A stretch of 64,000 nt of DNA from positions 46,998,019 to 47,062,018 of the forward strand of contig CM049306.1 in assembly GCA_026874595.1 (NCBI GenBank), given 5' to 3'. A program made the translations under genes and the position numbers. Below are positions 45,893 to 57,739 of the stretch, one piece after another. This DNA comes from Sipunculus nudus (Eukaryota; Annelida; Sipuncula; Golfingiida; Sipunculidae). How positions within the stretch are numbered: position 1 is the first letter of the stretch; every line of letters begins with the position of its first letter. The notes under the pieces were generated by a model. The model ran no database searches and was not told the DNA's origin. It was given only the letters and a program-made list of their open reading frames with translations.

Positions 45893-46306
45893 GGAGGTAA
45901 CCGCCTCCATTTTTTTAATGCTGACTTATCTAATTCTTAACCTAAGTATGTACATCTGCAGTGTTTCCATTTCGGTTTTGCACTACTTGGCAGGGAGGTA
46001 GCACTCGCTTCCTATCATTTTTATTTTGTATCCTGGTGTCACCCAGGTCCGGTGTCTACCGCACCTGCGGCTCCTGGGCATGTAATCATCCCCATTGCTG
46101 GGTCATAACACCGAGGAACCCCCAAAGACGCACTCATATGTGAGTGATGCACGGCTGTGGGGCACAGCCTTCCCATGAAGCCTGCAGAGCGCTCACCTTG
46201 GGTAGGGGCCGACCGTGAAAACCCTCACCGCCTCGGCTGAGATTCAAAACCCACGATTTCCCGGCTTTGAGTCCTGCGCTCTACCCCTGAGCCACAGAAG
46301 CCGGTC
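45893..46306 (-). mobile_element. tRNA-derived SINE, family 2, copy A
   Basis: The minus strand starts with a tRNA-like head: A box TGGCTCAGGGGTAGAGC (46,294-46,278) and a B box diverged to GTTTTGAATC (46,250-46,241). The body contains 'ccccattgctgggtcata' (plus strand) and the end near 45,893-45,910 has TGGAGGTAACCGCCTCCA, a small near-palindrome. The element is about 410 bp. Two more copies lie at 47,205 and 56,112, all in the same orientation. Confidence 0.8.
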
Positions 46307-47204
46307 ACGTGACTTTTTCTTTTACGTAAATTATAAACAACATTATTTCTAATTACAGGAGTCGTTTTAGAACCAAGGGTTAAATAATAAATGACGCTGT
46401 TGTTTGAGAGTCATTGCGTCTCATAAGTCGAATTTATTGGGTCAAATTTTGATTTTTTTCGCCATAACATTACGTATAACGTTAATGACGTTGCCAAGAT
46501 AACAAGCTATATTTGAGCATGGCAAATATGTTGGTCATAGAATTGTATAAGTCTTATTCTTATATAAGTTTGGTATCAGAATGTACGACAAATTCAAAGA
46601 ATCTTGCAAAATTTGACGTTTATCGATGACGAAGAGACCCTGTGTACGTTTCCCTGATATCATCCTGCAAGGCAGTTCATTAAAGATCAAATTCTGATGC
46701 AAAACGTGCCGAATGCAGCAATGTCTTATGTCTATATCATATTTATGTAATATGTTTTAACACAGCATAATAAATATGATTAATATTAAGTATCAGGATG
46801 ATCGGCATTTAAAAACAACATATCTAGTGCCCACACTGCTGTGTTAAAAAAAATGAGTTGTTTGCCTGCAGTTTTATCAAACAGGCAGTCATTTACTGCC
46901 TCCACACACGAAGAGTATTGGTATTAACAATATCCCGTTTTACGACATATCTTGTGTTGCTGTTTAGTTTGATTTGCCTACGATTATCGCTTCCAATCAC
47001 CTTTCTGTGTAATTGTTCCAATAAATAAAGTTATTTCCTTCATTTTATCAGTTAGGCTTACCTCCTCTAATACGCGAAGGTGTCCGGAGATTCATTCTCT
47101 GAAGTAAAGGAGGTAAGATAAACCACGGACTTTTGTGGGCCCAAAAAAGCAACATGGCAAGAAGCTTTTAAAACTTCGTGTGCATTAGGGGATTTATTTT
47201 TAAT
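46307..47204. other. Non-coding stretch, nothing recognised
   Basis: No feature that I can support. Confidence 0.5.
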
Positions 47205-47611
47205 ATGGCGGTAACTGCCTCCATTTTTTAATGCTAACTTAACTACGTATATGTACATTTGCAGAAATCCGTTCCGGTTTCGGACAACGTTACAGAGCAG
47301 TATCACACGCTTCCTCACATTTTATATCCTAGCGTCAACCCAGGCCCGATGTACCTGCGGGCCTTTTGTGTATAATCGTCCCCATTGCTGGGTCATACCA
47401 CCGAGGAACCAACGAAAGGCGCACTCGTTTGTGAATGAAACACGGCCGTTGGGCACGCCCAACCCATTAAGCCTGCAGAGCGTTCATCCTGGGTGGGGGG
47501 CCAACCGTGAAAAATCTAACTGCCTCGGCTGAGCTTCGAACTCACGATCTCCAGGCTTTGAGTCCTGCGTTCTACCTCTGAGCCACAGAAGCCGGTAGCC
47601 ACAGAAGCCTA
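47205..47611 (-). mobile_element. tRNA-derived SINE, family 2, copy B
   Basis: A box TGGCTCAGAGGTAGA (47,585-47,571) and B box GAGTTCGAAGC (47,543-47,533), closer to the tRNA consensus than copy A at the B box. The body runs parallel to copy A down to the 'atggcggtaactgcctccat' end. The first bases of the head (agccacagaagcc) are duplicated after 3 bases at 47,597-47,610, an oddity at the 5' end that may reflect the insertion event. Confidence 0.82.
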
Positions 47612-47979
47612 TGGAATTTATTTTCTTCATACTTTTGTTAAACCTGAGTATCAACATTTATATTTGACCTTTGTTTTCTTGTGGTGCACGTGCGTTAGTT
47701 ATCCAACGCTACGTCATAAATATAAAACTATTCCCCAGCCTAGATATGTTACACGCGAGGGATATTGCCAATTAGTATACCTGTCTGCCCACATCAAGCC
47801 ACCTGTGGACATTGTTTCAAGTGAAATATTCATGTTTGAAATGTACATGTCCAGCATTCCATCTCCTTGGGGGTAGACTGAAATGTACAAGCGTCTCTGG
47901 CATGACGTCACAAGTCAACCAGCGCGGGTAGCCAGACTGATAAACGCACTTCCAGTTACCAAGCAAAGCGGCTACATTA
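47612..47979. other. Non-coding stretch, nothing recognised
   Basis: No feature that I can support. Confidence 0.5.
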
Positions 47980-49800
47980 GGCCAAACAAAGGTATGCTTC
48001 TAAGGCACTCTTTTCAGTCACCAGTGCGGGCGGGCGATATGTTATTTTTACCTTTTTTGTATGTTTCGAAAAAATGTCAAATGATCAGGGAAAAAGCATA
48101 AAGATTACATAATGTTTTTGCGAGACAGGTAAAAGCAATACATAACAAAAGAAAATCTTATAAAAATTTTATTATTTTCTCTTATTGAAAATTTTTTATG
48201 TGGGGGTTGAAATTGACCCGGGCGGTTCCTGGGAACTAAACCTTTTATATTTTTTGGGGGGCCTTAATCTTAATTTTACAGTAACAACTCATAGAAACGC
48301 TTTTCATATTGGAGTTTTTAAAAATAAAATAAAATTGGCGTTCGCTCAACGTCCTGCTATTTCTCATATTAATTTGCACGGAACACGCTCATTATAATAG
48401 GAGAGTAACCCAACCTCCTTCCGCTAGGTTTGACATAGGCACATACAGAAAAAAAGCAAATCCATATACAGCAGGAGGAAACAATTATCAGAATTATCAT
48501 TTTTATATGTACATAATGTCTGTGCTACCAACCACGGCTGAAATGACAGTATTAATTCTAAATGTGCATATACCGATACCAGTTTGAATCATGTGAGCAT
48601 AAATGAAATATACGCTAATCATGACTAATTAAAGTTGTGACTTTCACCTTTATTCAGGAAACATTCCCTCCAAAACCAGAGGCGAATTCTCCCACCCACC
48701 ATCTTGCTTTTTTGCCCCATATGCTCCGTCAAAAGAGTGACATTTTCGCACTCATTTTAAATAGTGTATCATAAGTAACTGAAAAAAGGCGATCTCTGGA
48801 CACGCGTGTTGACGCCTATTTATGTAAACAGCTTTAGTCAAAACGTTTTATTGTAGACTATAATACTCCTTACTTCAGCTGTTGACTCGTTTTACTATTA
48901 GTTTGATTCCTTTTAGGTGAGAAGCAGCTCAAGTTAAGAGTTACTATGGTTACCGTTTTAGTTTTACCATTTCAGTGCTTCTTACACCTCATTAATGCTG
49001 CTCCGGCGTCATATTGTCTTGAGCATTGAAACTCAATATAATTTATTTTCCCTCTGAAAGGAAATGATAAATTGCTCATAATTACAACAGTAGGCTGTAA
49101 GAGCCGATTTCTGATTTCTTGTTCGATATTGATGTCGAATGATGAACCTTTTGGTGGTCAAACGACATGGTTTAGACATAAAACATACACATACTCGGCT
49201 TACCAAGTTCTGGGGGAAAAAGTTTGATTGTGAAATCCTTTTCTAAACTCCATATTCTGTTCTGACGGAAGAAAGCTTTATTGCAGGGAATATAAGGTTT
49301 CTTAAGTAACAGTGCTTGATATTAAGCTCACCTATATGGGTTTGCAGGTACCTGAACAGTGTGAAAACAAAATGAGTTTGTCACACAGCATCACGGGAAG
49401 GCGCCAGTGGGCTCTCCATGGTTATTTCCGTGAACCCCCCCCCCCCCCCCCCCCTCAACTTCTTTCGCGAACAAAGGGAATTCACGATTTAGGTCCCCCC
49501 CCCCCCCAAAAAAAATAAAATAAAAAGTACGGTTCAGGTATGGCCCACGTAAATTTTAACCCAACCCCCCCCCCCCCACATAAAAAATTGTATTTTGATT
49601 TTTATCTTTCAAGAAGATAAATAATACAATTTATGTATTGCTTTTACCTGTTAAGCAATAAAAATTGTTATTTTCATGCTTCTCCCTGATCATATGACAT
49701 TTTTTTTCGAAACATACAAAAATGTTCAAAAATAAAATACCGCCCGCCCGCATTGATTTAAAAAAAAAGTGCTTAGAACCATCCTTTTTTGGCGCACGTA
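47980..49800. mobile_element. Inverted repeat pair with ~280-bp arms
   Basis: Left arm 47,980-48,263 and right arm about 49,500-49,800 are inverted copies: 'tgtatgtttcgaaaaaatgtcaaatgatcagg' on the left corresponds to 'cctgatcatatgacattttttttcgaaacataca' on the right, and 'cgggcgggcgatat' to 'taccgcccgcccg'. Poly-C tracts (49,437-49,454; 49,496-49,507; 49,565-49,577) lie in or next to the right arm. The 1.2-kb centre holds no recognised gene. Divergence is about 20%. It could be a foldback element or two opposed insertions of one repeat. Confidence 0.6.
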
Positions 49801-52332
49801 TATGGCTGTGTTGCGTCTTCTTATTTTAGGGTTCTTCTAATAAGAAATAATAATAAAAGTAATAAGAAAGGGTATAATAGTTTGAAAACCCTGTGATTTA
49901 CTTGTGTTTTCTTTGGCCGAATAAAACAATTATGGGTATCTATTTTGGCTAGGCCCATAAAAGATAAAATAGAAATTACACAAACATTTTTAATTGCATA
50001 AACAGGATCTTATATGACGTGCTTTCTCACAAAGTATAAGGTTATTTGCATGCGGACACGTGGGCGGCCATGCTGCTATAATCTCGAACAAGATATTGGT
50101 GCGATACTTAATTCGGTCATGGGTACGACTGTTGATACATTTACCAACTAAATCATGTAGCGATAGGTATGCAAGGTATACACTTGTTTAGTCCCATTTT
50201 CCGAAAGTCCTTAAAGCACCGCCCTGACAAAGATACATAAAATAAAAAAGTAATGTTCGCGCGTTCGAAAAACCGAACAGGTGGTTTAAGGATAAATTTT
50301 CGGTCATTGCATTTTGATAAACCATTAACTTAAAGGTTACTTTCTCATATTTATGTCGATAAATCTATAAGAATGAGAAATAACTTTTTTATATAAGACT
50401 GAAATCCCTGCCTCTATGCAAGTGTGTCTTTCAGCTGTAAAAAGTTGTATTCGAAGATACCGAAACCATATTTAGGAAAATGAAACCCTATATATCTGAA
50501 TTGTTTCCTGTGTTTTGTATTCGTCTTGGGTTGAAGTTAATTGTTGGTGTAATGTTGCATGGTTGGCATTAAAACCCTCTGTTGCTAGAACGACTGTTCT
50601 ATATACGGCATAGCTCCATGGTAACCACGTTTGTTGGTCTTGCATCCGCTTTGACAAGAAAAACACTCTTGTTAGTTTATAACAGCTCTTGTTTTATTTA
50701 TTACCTGGCTATGTTAATTGACTTCCCGGTGTTTCCGAGTTCACGCTCTCGTGGGACACGGTAAATACATATTACGGATTAGTAAAATGTGACAAAAGCT
50801 TACTTTACCTGGGTTTGATTTAATGGAGGTAATACAGAAAACCCTCTTTTATTCCTTTGCACTCAGTTACCCTTGATAAACGAGTATTCAGCATAGCAAC
50901 CAGGTGGACCGGATATGTCGAATGACAATAGGTAAGAGAAATGAGACACAGAAGTGCAACTTATGTTCCAAGGGCGAAGCTTTATCAAGCAAACCAATCC
51001 TAAGGAACTAGCAGAGAAATTTTTCATTTCCGCTTTGACTCGACGTTATAAAATATATGGTCATTCTAGAGAGCTTTTTTCAAGAGGCCGTACGGGGAAG
51101 TAGAATATAGTCATCACTTTAGTCTCCTAAAACCCGGAAGTTAAATAAAAATAACAAACAGGCTGACGTGAATGTTTCTGCGTCTGTTTAACTCCGATGG
51201 CGTCTGATTGGCTTCCTCTATTAAGGTATTAATGAATAAACCATCACCAAAGATGTCCGGAAATAACCTGCATTGAAACCCACAGCGATAAACAGATTCA
51301 GTAAAACAACTGTTTAAAAGTAATATGAATAAAGAGGAAGAAACCGTTTTATTCCGCTTAACTGAAGAATATCAGCCGAAGTCATTGTTTTTCTTCTTTT
51401 ATTAATACAATGCAAACTTAATGATATCAGTTACTTTTCTATAATGGCGACCGTAATTAGATTCATTGTGCCGGGAGGATGACGTCATGCCCGCCAAGGA
51501 GACCATGTTTACGAAAGGAGAACCAGTGGAAGAATGAAGGTATATTTCATGTAAACAATGATACGTCAGTGGCTGAAAGTATGTTTTTGTTAATGTCCTT
51601 CCAATATACATTTCATTGGTTTTTCAACTATAAAACCGTCCATTCTGTTTTATTTGCCAGTTAAGCGAGCGCTAATCAAAGTCCTAATATCACGCAAAGT
51701 CAGGTGGTCCTTTAGAAACAGCCATTACTTAATACCATTGTTATGCTTTTAATATTCCTCCTCGGTGATATAATAGACACGATAAAAAACTGCTCTCACC
51801 TTATATAAACAGTCTGGCATTGGATTACAATGACTTTGTTACTGGACGAAACGTGTGGGCAGTAAATCAAGGGAAACAATACCGGTTTTACCTTTCCTCT
51901 GTTCTCTTCTTTATTTTATGAAAAATAGTTTTGCCTGTAATAATCAGATTGGGATGCTTACACGAACTGGTACATTTCTGATAGAGCTGGAGAATTTATT
52001 AGCAAAAAATCAAATCCGTCCTGCGTCATTCAATGTGAGCTTTGACTTTTAGGATTAGACACGTTAGCAATATCAATCTTACAGCGGTTCAGCGTTAAGC
52101 CCTGATTGCTTTTTTGGAAAAAAAAAAAAACAATTCGGATGCCATTAATTATGATATAATCTCTTGAGAGCATTTGTGTTTATACGGTTTGTATTTATTG
52201 CCAGCCCCTCCAGATTTTGAAGCAATAGATTAATAACTTAATCAAATGAGACTTGCAACTTTTTAAATTAGTTATATATATAAGAGTATTGTGTAACTAC
52301 CTCTTTTTGGTGTCTCGAATATGGTCTTTTCA
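49801..52332. other. Non-coding stretch, nothing recognised
   Basis: No gene, RNA or repeat structure that I can support. Confidence 0.45.
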
Positions 52333-52962
52333 TCAGTTTTTTAGCTGAGGAGTTATCTAACCTGTAGCTATGGCCCTTTGTTCGTCGCCTGTCCGTCCGT
52401 CCGTAAACACTCTACAACTCATAACCACAAGACGTAGAAATACCTTTGAAACCAGAAATTAGGTCACGTTGACCTACCTATATTATGCGACCTTTCGACT
52501 GAACACCTGCTTTTACTCACTCTGAAAGTCAGACTTACCATACTTTTCATGGTCATTGAGCAAATATTTATATGAATTTTTTTCTCATCTTCGCCTCGTA
52601 GACTATTAGCATGCAAAGTTAGAACCGAAAAGGACGAGTATTCCTGACATAACGGATGTCCTTGCAGTGAAAATGTAATATTGGTCAATTGACAAATGTT
52701 TGTAAGTTGCAGGTGCCGCCAAATAGTCGACCTGTTTTATGCGAGTCAGATACCAGTCACTTTAATGTAACACTTCAGCTATAATATATTAGATATTCTA
52801 ATCAGATACCTATGTTTGTGTCATGCCACAGTTTGAATTGAATTTCAAATCAAATTCGATCAAAATAAGTCCTTCAAAATGCGATGAAAATACTTAAAAT
52901 AACGAAAAGGTCATGCTTGTAGATCAGCTGAACTTCATGATCCACGGGTCACTTGTTTTCAA
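52333..52962 (+). repeat. Dispersed element ending in GGGTCACTTGTTTT
   Basis: Starts near 'tttttagctgagg', has a short (GTCC)n tract at 52,389-52,404, and ends in 'gatCAGCTGA..TTCATGATCC' then 'ACGGGTCACTTGTTTT'. This end recurs inverted at 26,327 and 32,959. I recognise the layout as a common molluscan dispersed repeat but cannot name it. Confidence 0.45.
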
Positions 52963-53524
52963 TCCAGGCAGCATCGTTTCCTATGGATTTAATGACGTGT
53001 GCAGGGGTGGATACAAGACTTCAGACACACCTTGGCCCCGTTGAACAAGTGTACTAGGAATGCCGGTAGACTCTATAACTCTATAATAATCTCCTGCATC
53101 AACAGGGATGTAAACGTTGATAGACGCCAATTCGGGCACTTACTTCGGTAAAAAGCGTTATTTTTTTATATTAAGGTCGATAAAATTCGATCGACCGATG
53201 CAGCTCAGATGAATTAGTGCTGACGTGATAATGAATTTTATCGAACTAACAAAACAGTTGTTCGATTTAAGGTTGTATAAAGTCAATGAAACTGCTCAGA
53301 GGAATTATCTGACATGATAATTAATCTGCTAAAGTTAATCATACAGTTACTTGATCAAAGGTAATAGATTGTCAATGAAATACTCAAATACAGGATTTTC
53401 TAAATGTGTAACCATATACACTTCTATATAAATCGGTCACAAGTACACATAAACATTCCCAAATCTACCGTCCACTTGCCTAATGTTCCTTGAACAACGC
53501 AAGGTTCTAAATAAGTTTCAACTG
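52963..53524. other. Non-coding stretch, nothing recognised
   Basis: No feature that I can support. Confidence 0.5.
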
Positions 53525-53595
53525 CAGTTTGCGATAGTTTGGTGACTGGATGAGTTTGAAGTATAAGCTTGGCCCGATCCAGGCCTCCCACACTC
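53525..53595. repeat. Direct repeat, copy 1 (copy 2 at 54,757-54,878)
   Basis: 'tttgcgatAGTTTGGTGACTGGATG', 'TTTGAAGTATAA.CTTGGCCCG' and 'ATCCAGGCCTCCCA' occur in both places in the same order. Copy 2 has about 60 extra bases between 'ggcccg' and 'gatccagg', an insertion in copy 2 or a deletion in copy 1. Confidence 0.75.
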
Positions 53596-53825
53596 TCCTA
53601 TTAGATTGGATTAATCATATTGTACATGGGTTATGTGATTACAGACACTTGTGTTTTTATAAATTATTTTTATATAATTTCTTATCGTGTTATATAACCT
53701 TATTTTGGTTCCTACCACGGTTTTCAGATAAAATGTAACTATGTTCGAGCCAGTATATTACTCTTTAAAAAACCAGATGTCATCGCACCAGTTTAGATAT
53801 CATCTTAATATAACGATTTTCATTA
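53596..53825. other. Non-coding stretch, nothing recognised
   Basis: No feature that I can support. Confidence 0.5.
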
Positions 53826-53890
53826 ACTCTAAATAACTCTAAATAACTCTCAATAACTCTCAATACCTCTCAATAACTCTAAGTAACTAT
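53826..53890. repeat. 10-bp minisatellite (aataactcta/c)
   Basis: About six units of 10 bp with scattered substitutions. Confidence 0.9.
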
Positions 53891-54409
53891 TATCACTGCA
53901 GGGTTCATCTATTAACTTCACTCATGGGTTTAATGATTAAATTACTGTGTTATATCCTACATCTTGCTAGAACTTGACGTCCTAATTTACCATCACCAAG
54001 AAGGGTTTTTTTTAACAATATCTGTTTGTATGTTGTTTTGTTATCTTTACTGAGGGTTAGGACCAACGGAAACCCCATTCCGTTTTGCATCTGATCCAGA
54101 AAGCAGAGCGGACCAAGTTGAATTGTTTTGTTTTATTTCATATATTCTCTATATTGTTCAATCATAGGTATTGCTGGTATCCGAATAACTTTTTCATTAA
54201 CTGATCCAGTCAGAGGAATATTCATGTTGAGAGACCACACAGCTACACCAGAAAATGACTATTTGGTATAATTGCCCGCTCGATTGCCTCTGCAATCTGC
54301 AGTGCCTTGGACGCTGTCTGAATACAGCATCCCACGTGAACAGTATCCCATATTTTAGAGGCGCATGGTATTTGAGTAATTCAGTTTGGATTACGTATCT
54401 GTCAGTGTT
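53891..54409. other. Non-coding stretch, nothing recognised
   Basis: No feature that I can support. Confidence 0.5.
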
Positions 54410-54525
54410 CAAGTCGAGTCCACACTATATCGAAGTCCGAGTCCAGGCCATCAACAGGTTCGATCCCAAGTCCACCCTCTGCGAGTCCGAGTCATGTGCA
54501 GCTCGAGTCAAAGTCCGAGTCCATT
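54410..54525. repeat. Degenerate 'GAGTCCGAGTC' repeat
   Basis: 'gagtcc', 'aagtccgagtcc' and 'gcgagtccgagtc' recur irregularly, the remains of a 6/12-bp minisatellite. It forms part of a 98-codon plus frame that I regard as chance. Confidence 0.7.
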
Positions 54526-54756
54526 ACAAATCTCCTTTTGAAATAAATTGAACCAGGGAAATTTGAAATTATCATGTTTTTTTTTTGGTTAATTTACATA
54601 CACGCTTTATTTGAATGTGTTATAACAGTATAATATAAAGCTTGCTTGGTAATATAAAGCATTTTTCTTAATAATCTGTATTAAGTTCGCACATGTATTT
54701 CAGTATTTGTTTAATTTGAAAGAGCTATTCTTTTCTGCTTGACTGCATGGAGATGG
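54526..54756. other. Non-coding stretch, nothing recognised
   Basis: No feature that I can support. Confidence 0.5.
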
Positions 54757-54878
54757 ACAGTCTGCGAGAGTTTGGTGACTGGATGTATTTGAAGTATAAA
54801 CTTGGCCCGTGTTGCAATATTCTCTTTGAATTAAGCGATTAATAACTCTTACCTTGATAAGATCCAGGCCTCCCAGCC
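54757..54878. repeat. Direct repeat, copy 2 (copy 1 at 53,525-53,595)
   Basis: See copy 1; this copy carries extra sequence containing 'tgttgcaatattctctttga'. Confidence 0.7.
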
Positions 54879-56111
54879 CTTCTTTCGAAAAATTTGGTTC
54901 CTTTTAATTGTTAAAAAGAAGAAATTACTGATTAAGAAGTGTAGGAATGTGCAACTCAAGAGAGAACAATCGTGGCGTCGTATTAACGCAAGGGCACACC
55001 GGGGGACTAAGGCGAGGATCTTAATCGCAGTCTATAATATGTATTGACACATGTAGAGTGCCCCCCCCCCCCCCTCCCTTTAGTGCGTTGCGCTCGTGAC
55101 ACGAATATAACCTAGTGTTTTGCACTCATGATACGTAAAACGTCCATGGGGACATCATACACCTGACCTAATTGTCTGTTTTCCCAAGCACATACTAACC
55201 CAGTTTAAAAATGACGAATTAGACGTTAAATATGGCGAAGTTTATGGTAAATGTCGGTATTCCTGTCTAACCCGGTTCCGTTTTTAGCATACAAGTTTCA
55301 AAGTCACGACAAATATGTCAGATACATGGTTTTCTTTTGGAGTTAAGTAAAATAATTCTCACTACAAGTCGAGAATGATCTGTTAAAGATCAGTATACAT
55401 TAGATTAATCTTTAGTCCATTATTTTCTGTTCTCCAGCTCTTTGTGTACTTATGAAACACGACTACATTATATAGCATTGATTTTGAGTGTAAATTGATC
55501 TGTTCTTTAGTGCAGAAGGACGCGACTTATATGAAGTTTCATCTTGTTTTGTCTATTCTTTTTTATACTTCAAAGGTAATCTCCTGTAATTAACCATAGT
55601 TTTGATCAGCATACCTGGATATCAAACATATATTGGATTAATTTACAGTTAATTTTACCTAAAGAAATATGAATATCTTTTTTTGTCAAACTTGGAAGTC
55701 AAGATCAAAGACCCTGTCAGGTTCCTGCGTGATGGTTAAAGGAAACATTCTCACGGAGAAGCGAAACTTGAACTATGTAAGCACAGAAGCAGGTGGAAAA
55801 TTTGAAAAAAAAATAAGTCCTGGGTGAAATCCTTGTCGGTACGGAGGAATGTCCTTAAGTTGTTTTTTTTTTTATGAAATTCACGTATGTATGGAATAGG
55901 AACGGAAGATCCCCAATTAAATTCCGCAAGAAGTTCTAAAGTAGCAACATCTCTACAGAACTTCAGAGTCCGCACTGATATCTAAATGACATGTTATGAA
56001 TTCCAGATTATCTCTTTCCGCGTCAATATAAAACCATGCATACATTCAGATTTTAAAAAATTATATTGGAAGAGGTATCCCTCTCTAGAATCCGTTTTAA
56101 TTTCCGAGCTA
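54879..56111. other. Non-coding stretch, nothing recognised
   Basis: Includes a C run at about 55,062-55,074. No gene seen. Confidence 0.45.
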
Positions 56112-56366
56112 CATGAGAGGACGGTAACACTCGCTTCCTTTCATTAATATCCTGGTATAAACCAGATGGTGTGACTACCCTGTGTGTCTAATCGTCCCTA
56201 TTGCTGGGCCATACGACCAACCCCCCAACCCCCTCCCCAAAAAAGCGCATTCGTTCGCTGTTGAAACACGGCCTCGGGGCACAGCCTTTCTGTTAAGGCC
56301 GCAGGGGGGACTGACCGTAAAACACTTCACCGCTCATCGGCTGGGATTCGAACTCACGATCTAACA
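56112..56366 (-). mobile_element. tRNA-derived SINE, family 2, copy C (5'-truncated)
   Basis: Matches the body of copies A and B ('gtaacactcgcttcct', 'tattgctgggccatac', 'aaacacggcc.cggggcacagcc'). The B box GAGTTCGAATC (56,355-56,345) is present, but the similarity stops just beyond it, so the A box and 5' head are missing. The copy could not be transcribed from its own promoter. Confidence 0.75.
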
Positions 56367-57101
56367 TGAATTTACATCCACAATGTTTAATGTTAACAAC
56401 ATCACATTCTTATCGTATTACGTTCACCAATGTGTTATAAGCATGGTCTACGGGAAACGTTTGATGATGAAGAACAATATAACTCTCCCTTCACGATGAT
56501 TCAAAGATATCAAAGATACACTTAAAATTTCTTTAAATGAGTGACCCTTTATCACTGAGTACCTTTATCATAGATCTTGAGGCAGTATATATCAGGATCA
56601 TGTTCCGGATCCATATAGTAATAAGGATCATGTTCCGAATCCATACAAAATCGTATTGATTATTCATTGGTCAGTTCCCGAAATGCCCAGAATTTTCCTG
56701 AGATACAGTCCATGATTGCGTGTGTGATGTTGTGAACAGACACAAACATACACATACTCTATCGGAAATGAACGCATACGAATTCCTAAAAACTAACGTA
56801 AAAGCCAAAAAAGTGCAAATATAAATTTATGGTTTTTACATGAGACTGAATGTGTAGATTCAATTCTGGCCCATAACCTGCCAAACTAAGTCGAACCCTA
56901 GCCTGCCAAAGTAATCGCTTTAATATTAGGATTTATAATCCCGTGCATACTGATGTATCATTTGTTGGAAGGTATAAAATTATAAATTTTCCATGGTATG
57001 ACTGTTCTTTCAAAGTGTCTAAGAGACATTTAGCTGGTGCCTCCCAGCTAGCTGGATGCAGCACCGGGACGTTGGGCACAAATAAACCAGGACGCATTTT
57101 A
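56367..57101. other. Non-coding stretch, nothing recognised
   Basis: Contains a 2x duplicated 'aggatcatgttccg(g/a)atccata' near 56,593 and 56,625. No gene seen. Confidence 0.45.
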
Positions 57102-57332
57102 TCTGGAAGGAATTGCCGCTAGGATAATAGAGTTTGAAGGCTTTGGAGCACCAGAAGCTATATTTGTTCCATCATCATTAAAAGTGAGAGTGGGAACACG
57201 TTGCATCGAACCCACAAAGCGTGTGCCGTCAGGATTACCTAGAGTCCGTCTACCTGACGGCCCCGTGGGTATTTTGGCAGCCGTCAGAGTAAAGGCAGAA
57301 TTTAAACAACGCCATTTACCCTTTTCAAAATG
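57102..57332 (-). other. Open frame of 77 codons, unrecognised
   Basis: A minus frame between stops reads LNSAFTLTAAKIPTGPSGRR, then TLGNPDGTRFVGSMQRVPTL and TFNDDGTNIASGAPKPSN. Its balanced composition (G, P, T, N, D, A) is unlike the Lys/Ile/Phe-rich chance frames elsewhere here, and the local DNA is GC-richer. There is no initial Met and no convincing splice pair. It may be an exon or an old transposon piece. Confidence 0.25.
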
Positions 57333-57739
57333 TCACCACCGGTCACGTTGTTCGACTTGGACACTTCATGTACGGAGGTATTTTATGATTGTGTCATGTA
57401 TGTCTGCTACAAAAACACCAATATTAATTGCATAAAATTAGACTCTAATGTTAACTGCACTAAATTGAAATGAAGTTCAGATTGCACGAAACACAAAAAC
57501 TGTAATAGTACTTGCATAAAGAAACTGAGGCCCACAAATAAGATAGAATTGTGAATGGATTCTGTGTGTATGTCAAATATTAAATGTGGTCCTTGATAAA
57601 TTGCTTATTTAGAAGGTCTGTATATTAAATGCCTTTTCGTTCTTCATGCGCAGTATAAAATAGCACAGAAAAAATTATAAAATGTTTGATAAAGAAATAA
57701 AATTAAATTATTTATAACCTTATGCATGGTATCACACTA
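57333..57739. other. Non-coding stretch, nothing recognised
   Basis: No feature that I can support. Confidence 0.5.

Noticed and set aside
54255-54551. 98-codon plus frame
   Set aside because: Its second half is the degenerate GAGTCC repeat and its first half has no recognisable domain.
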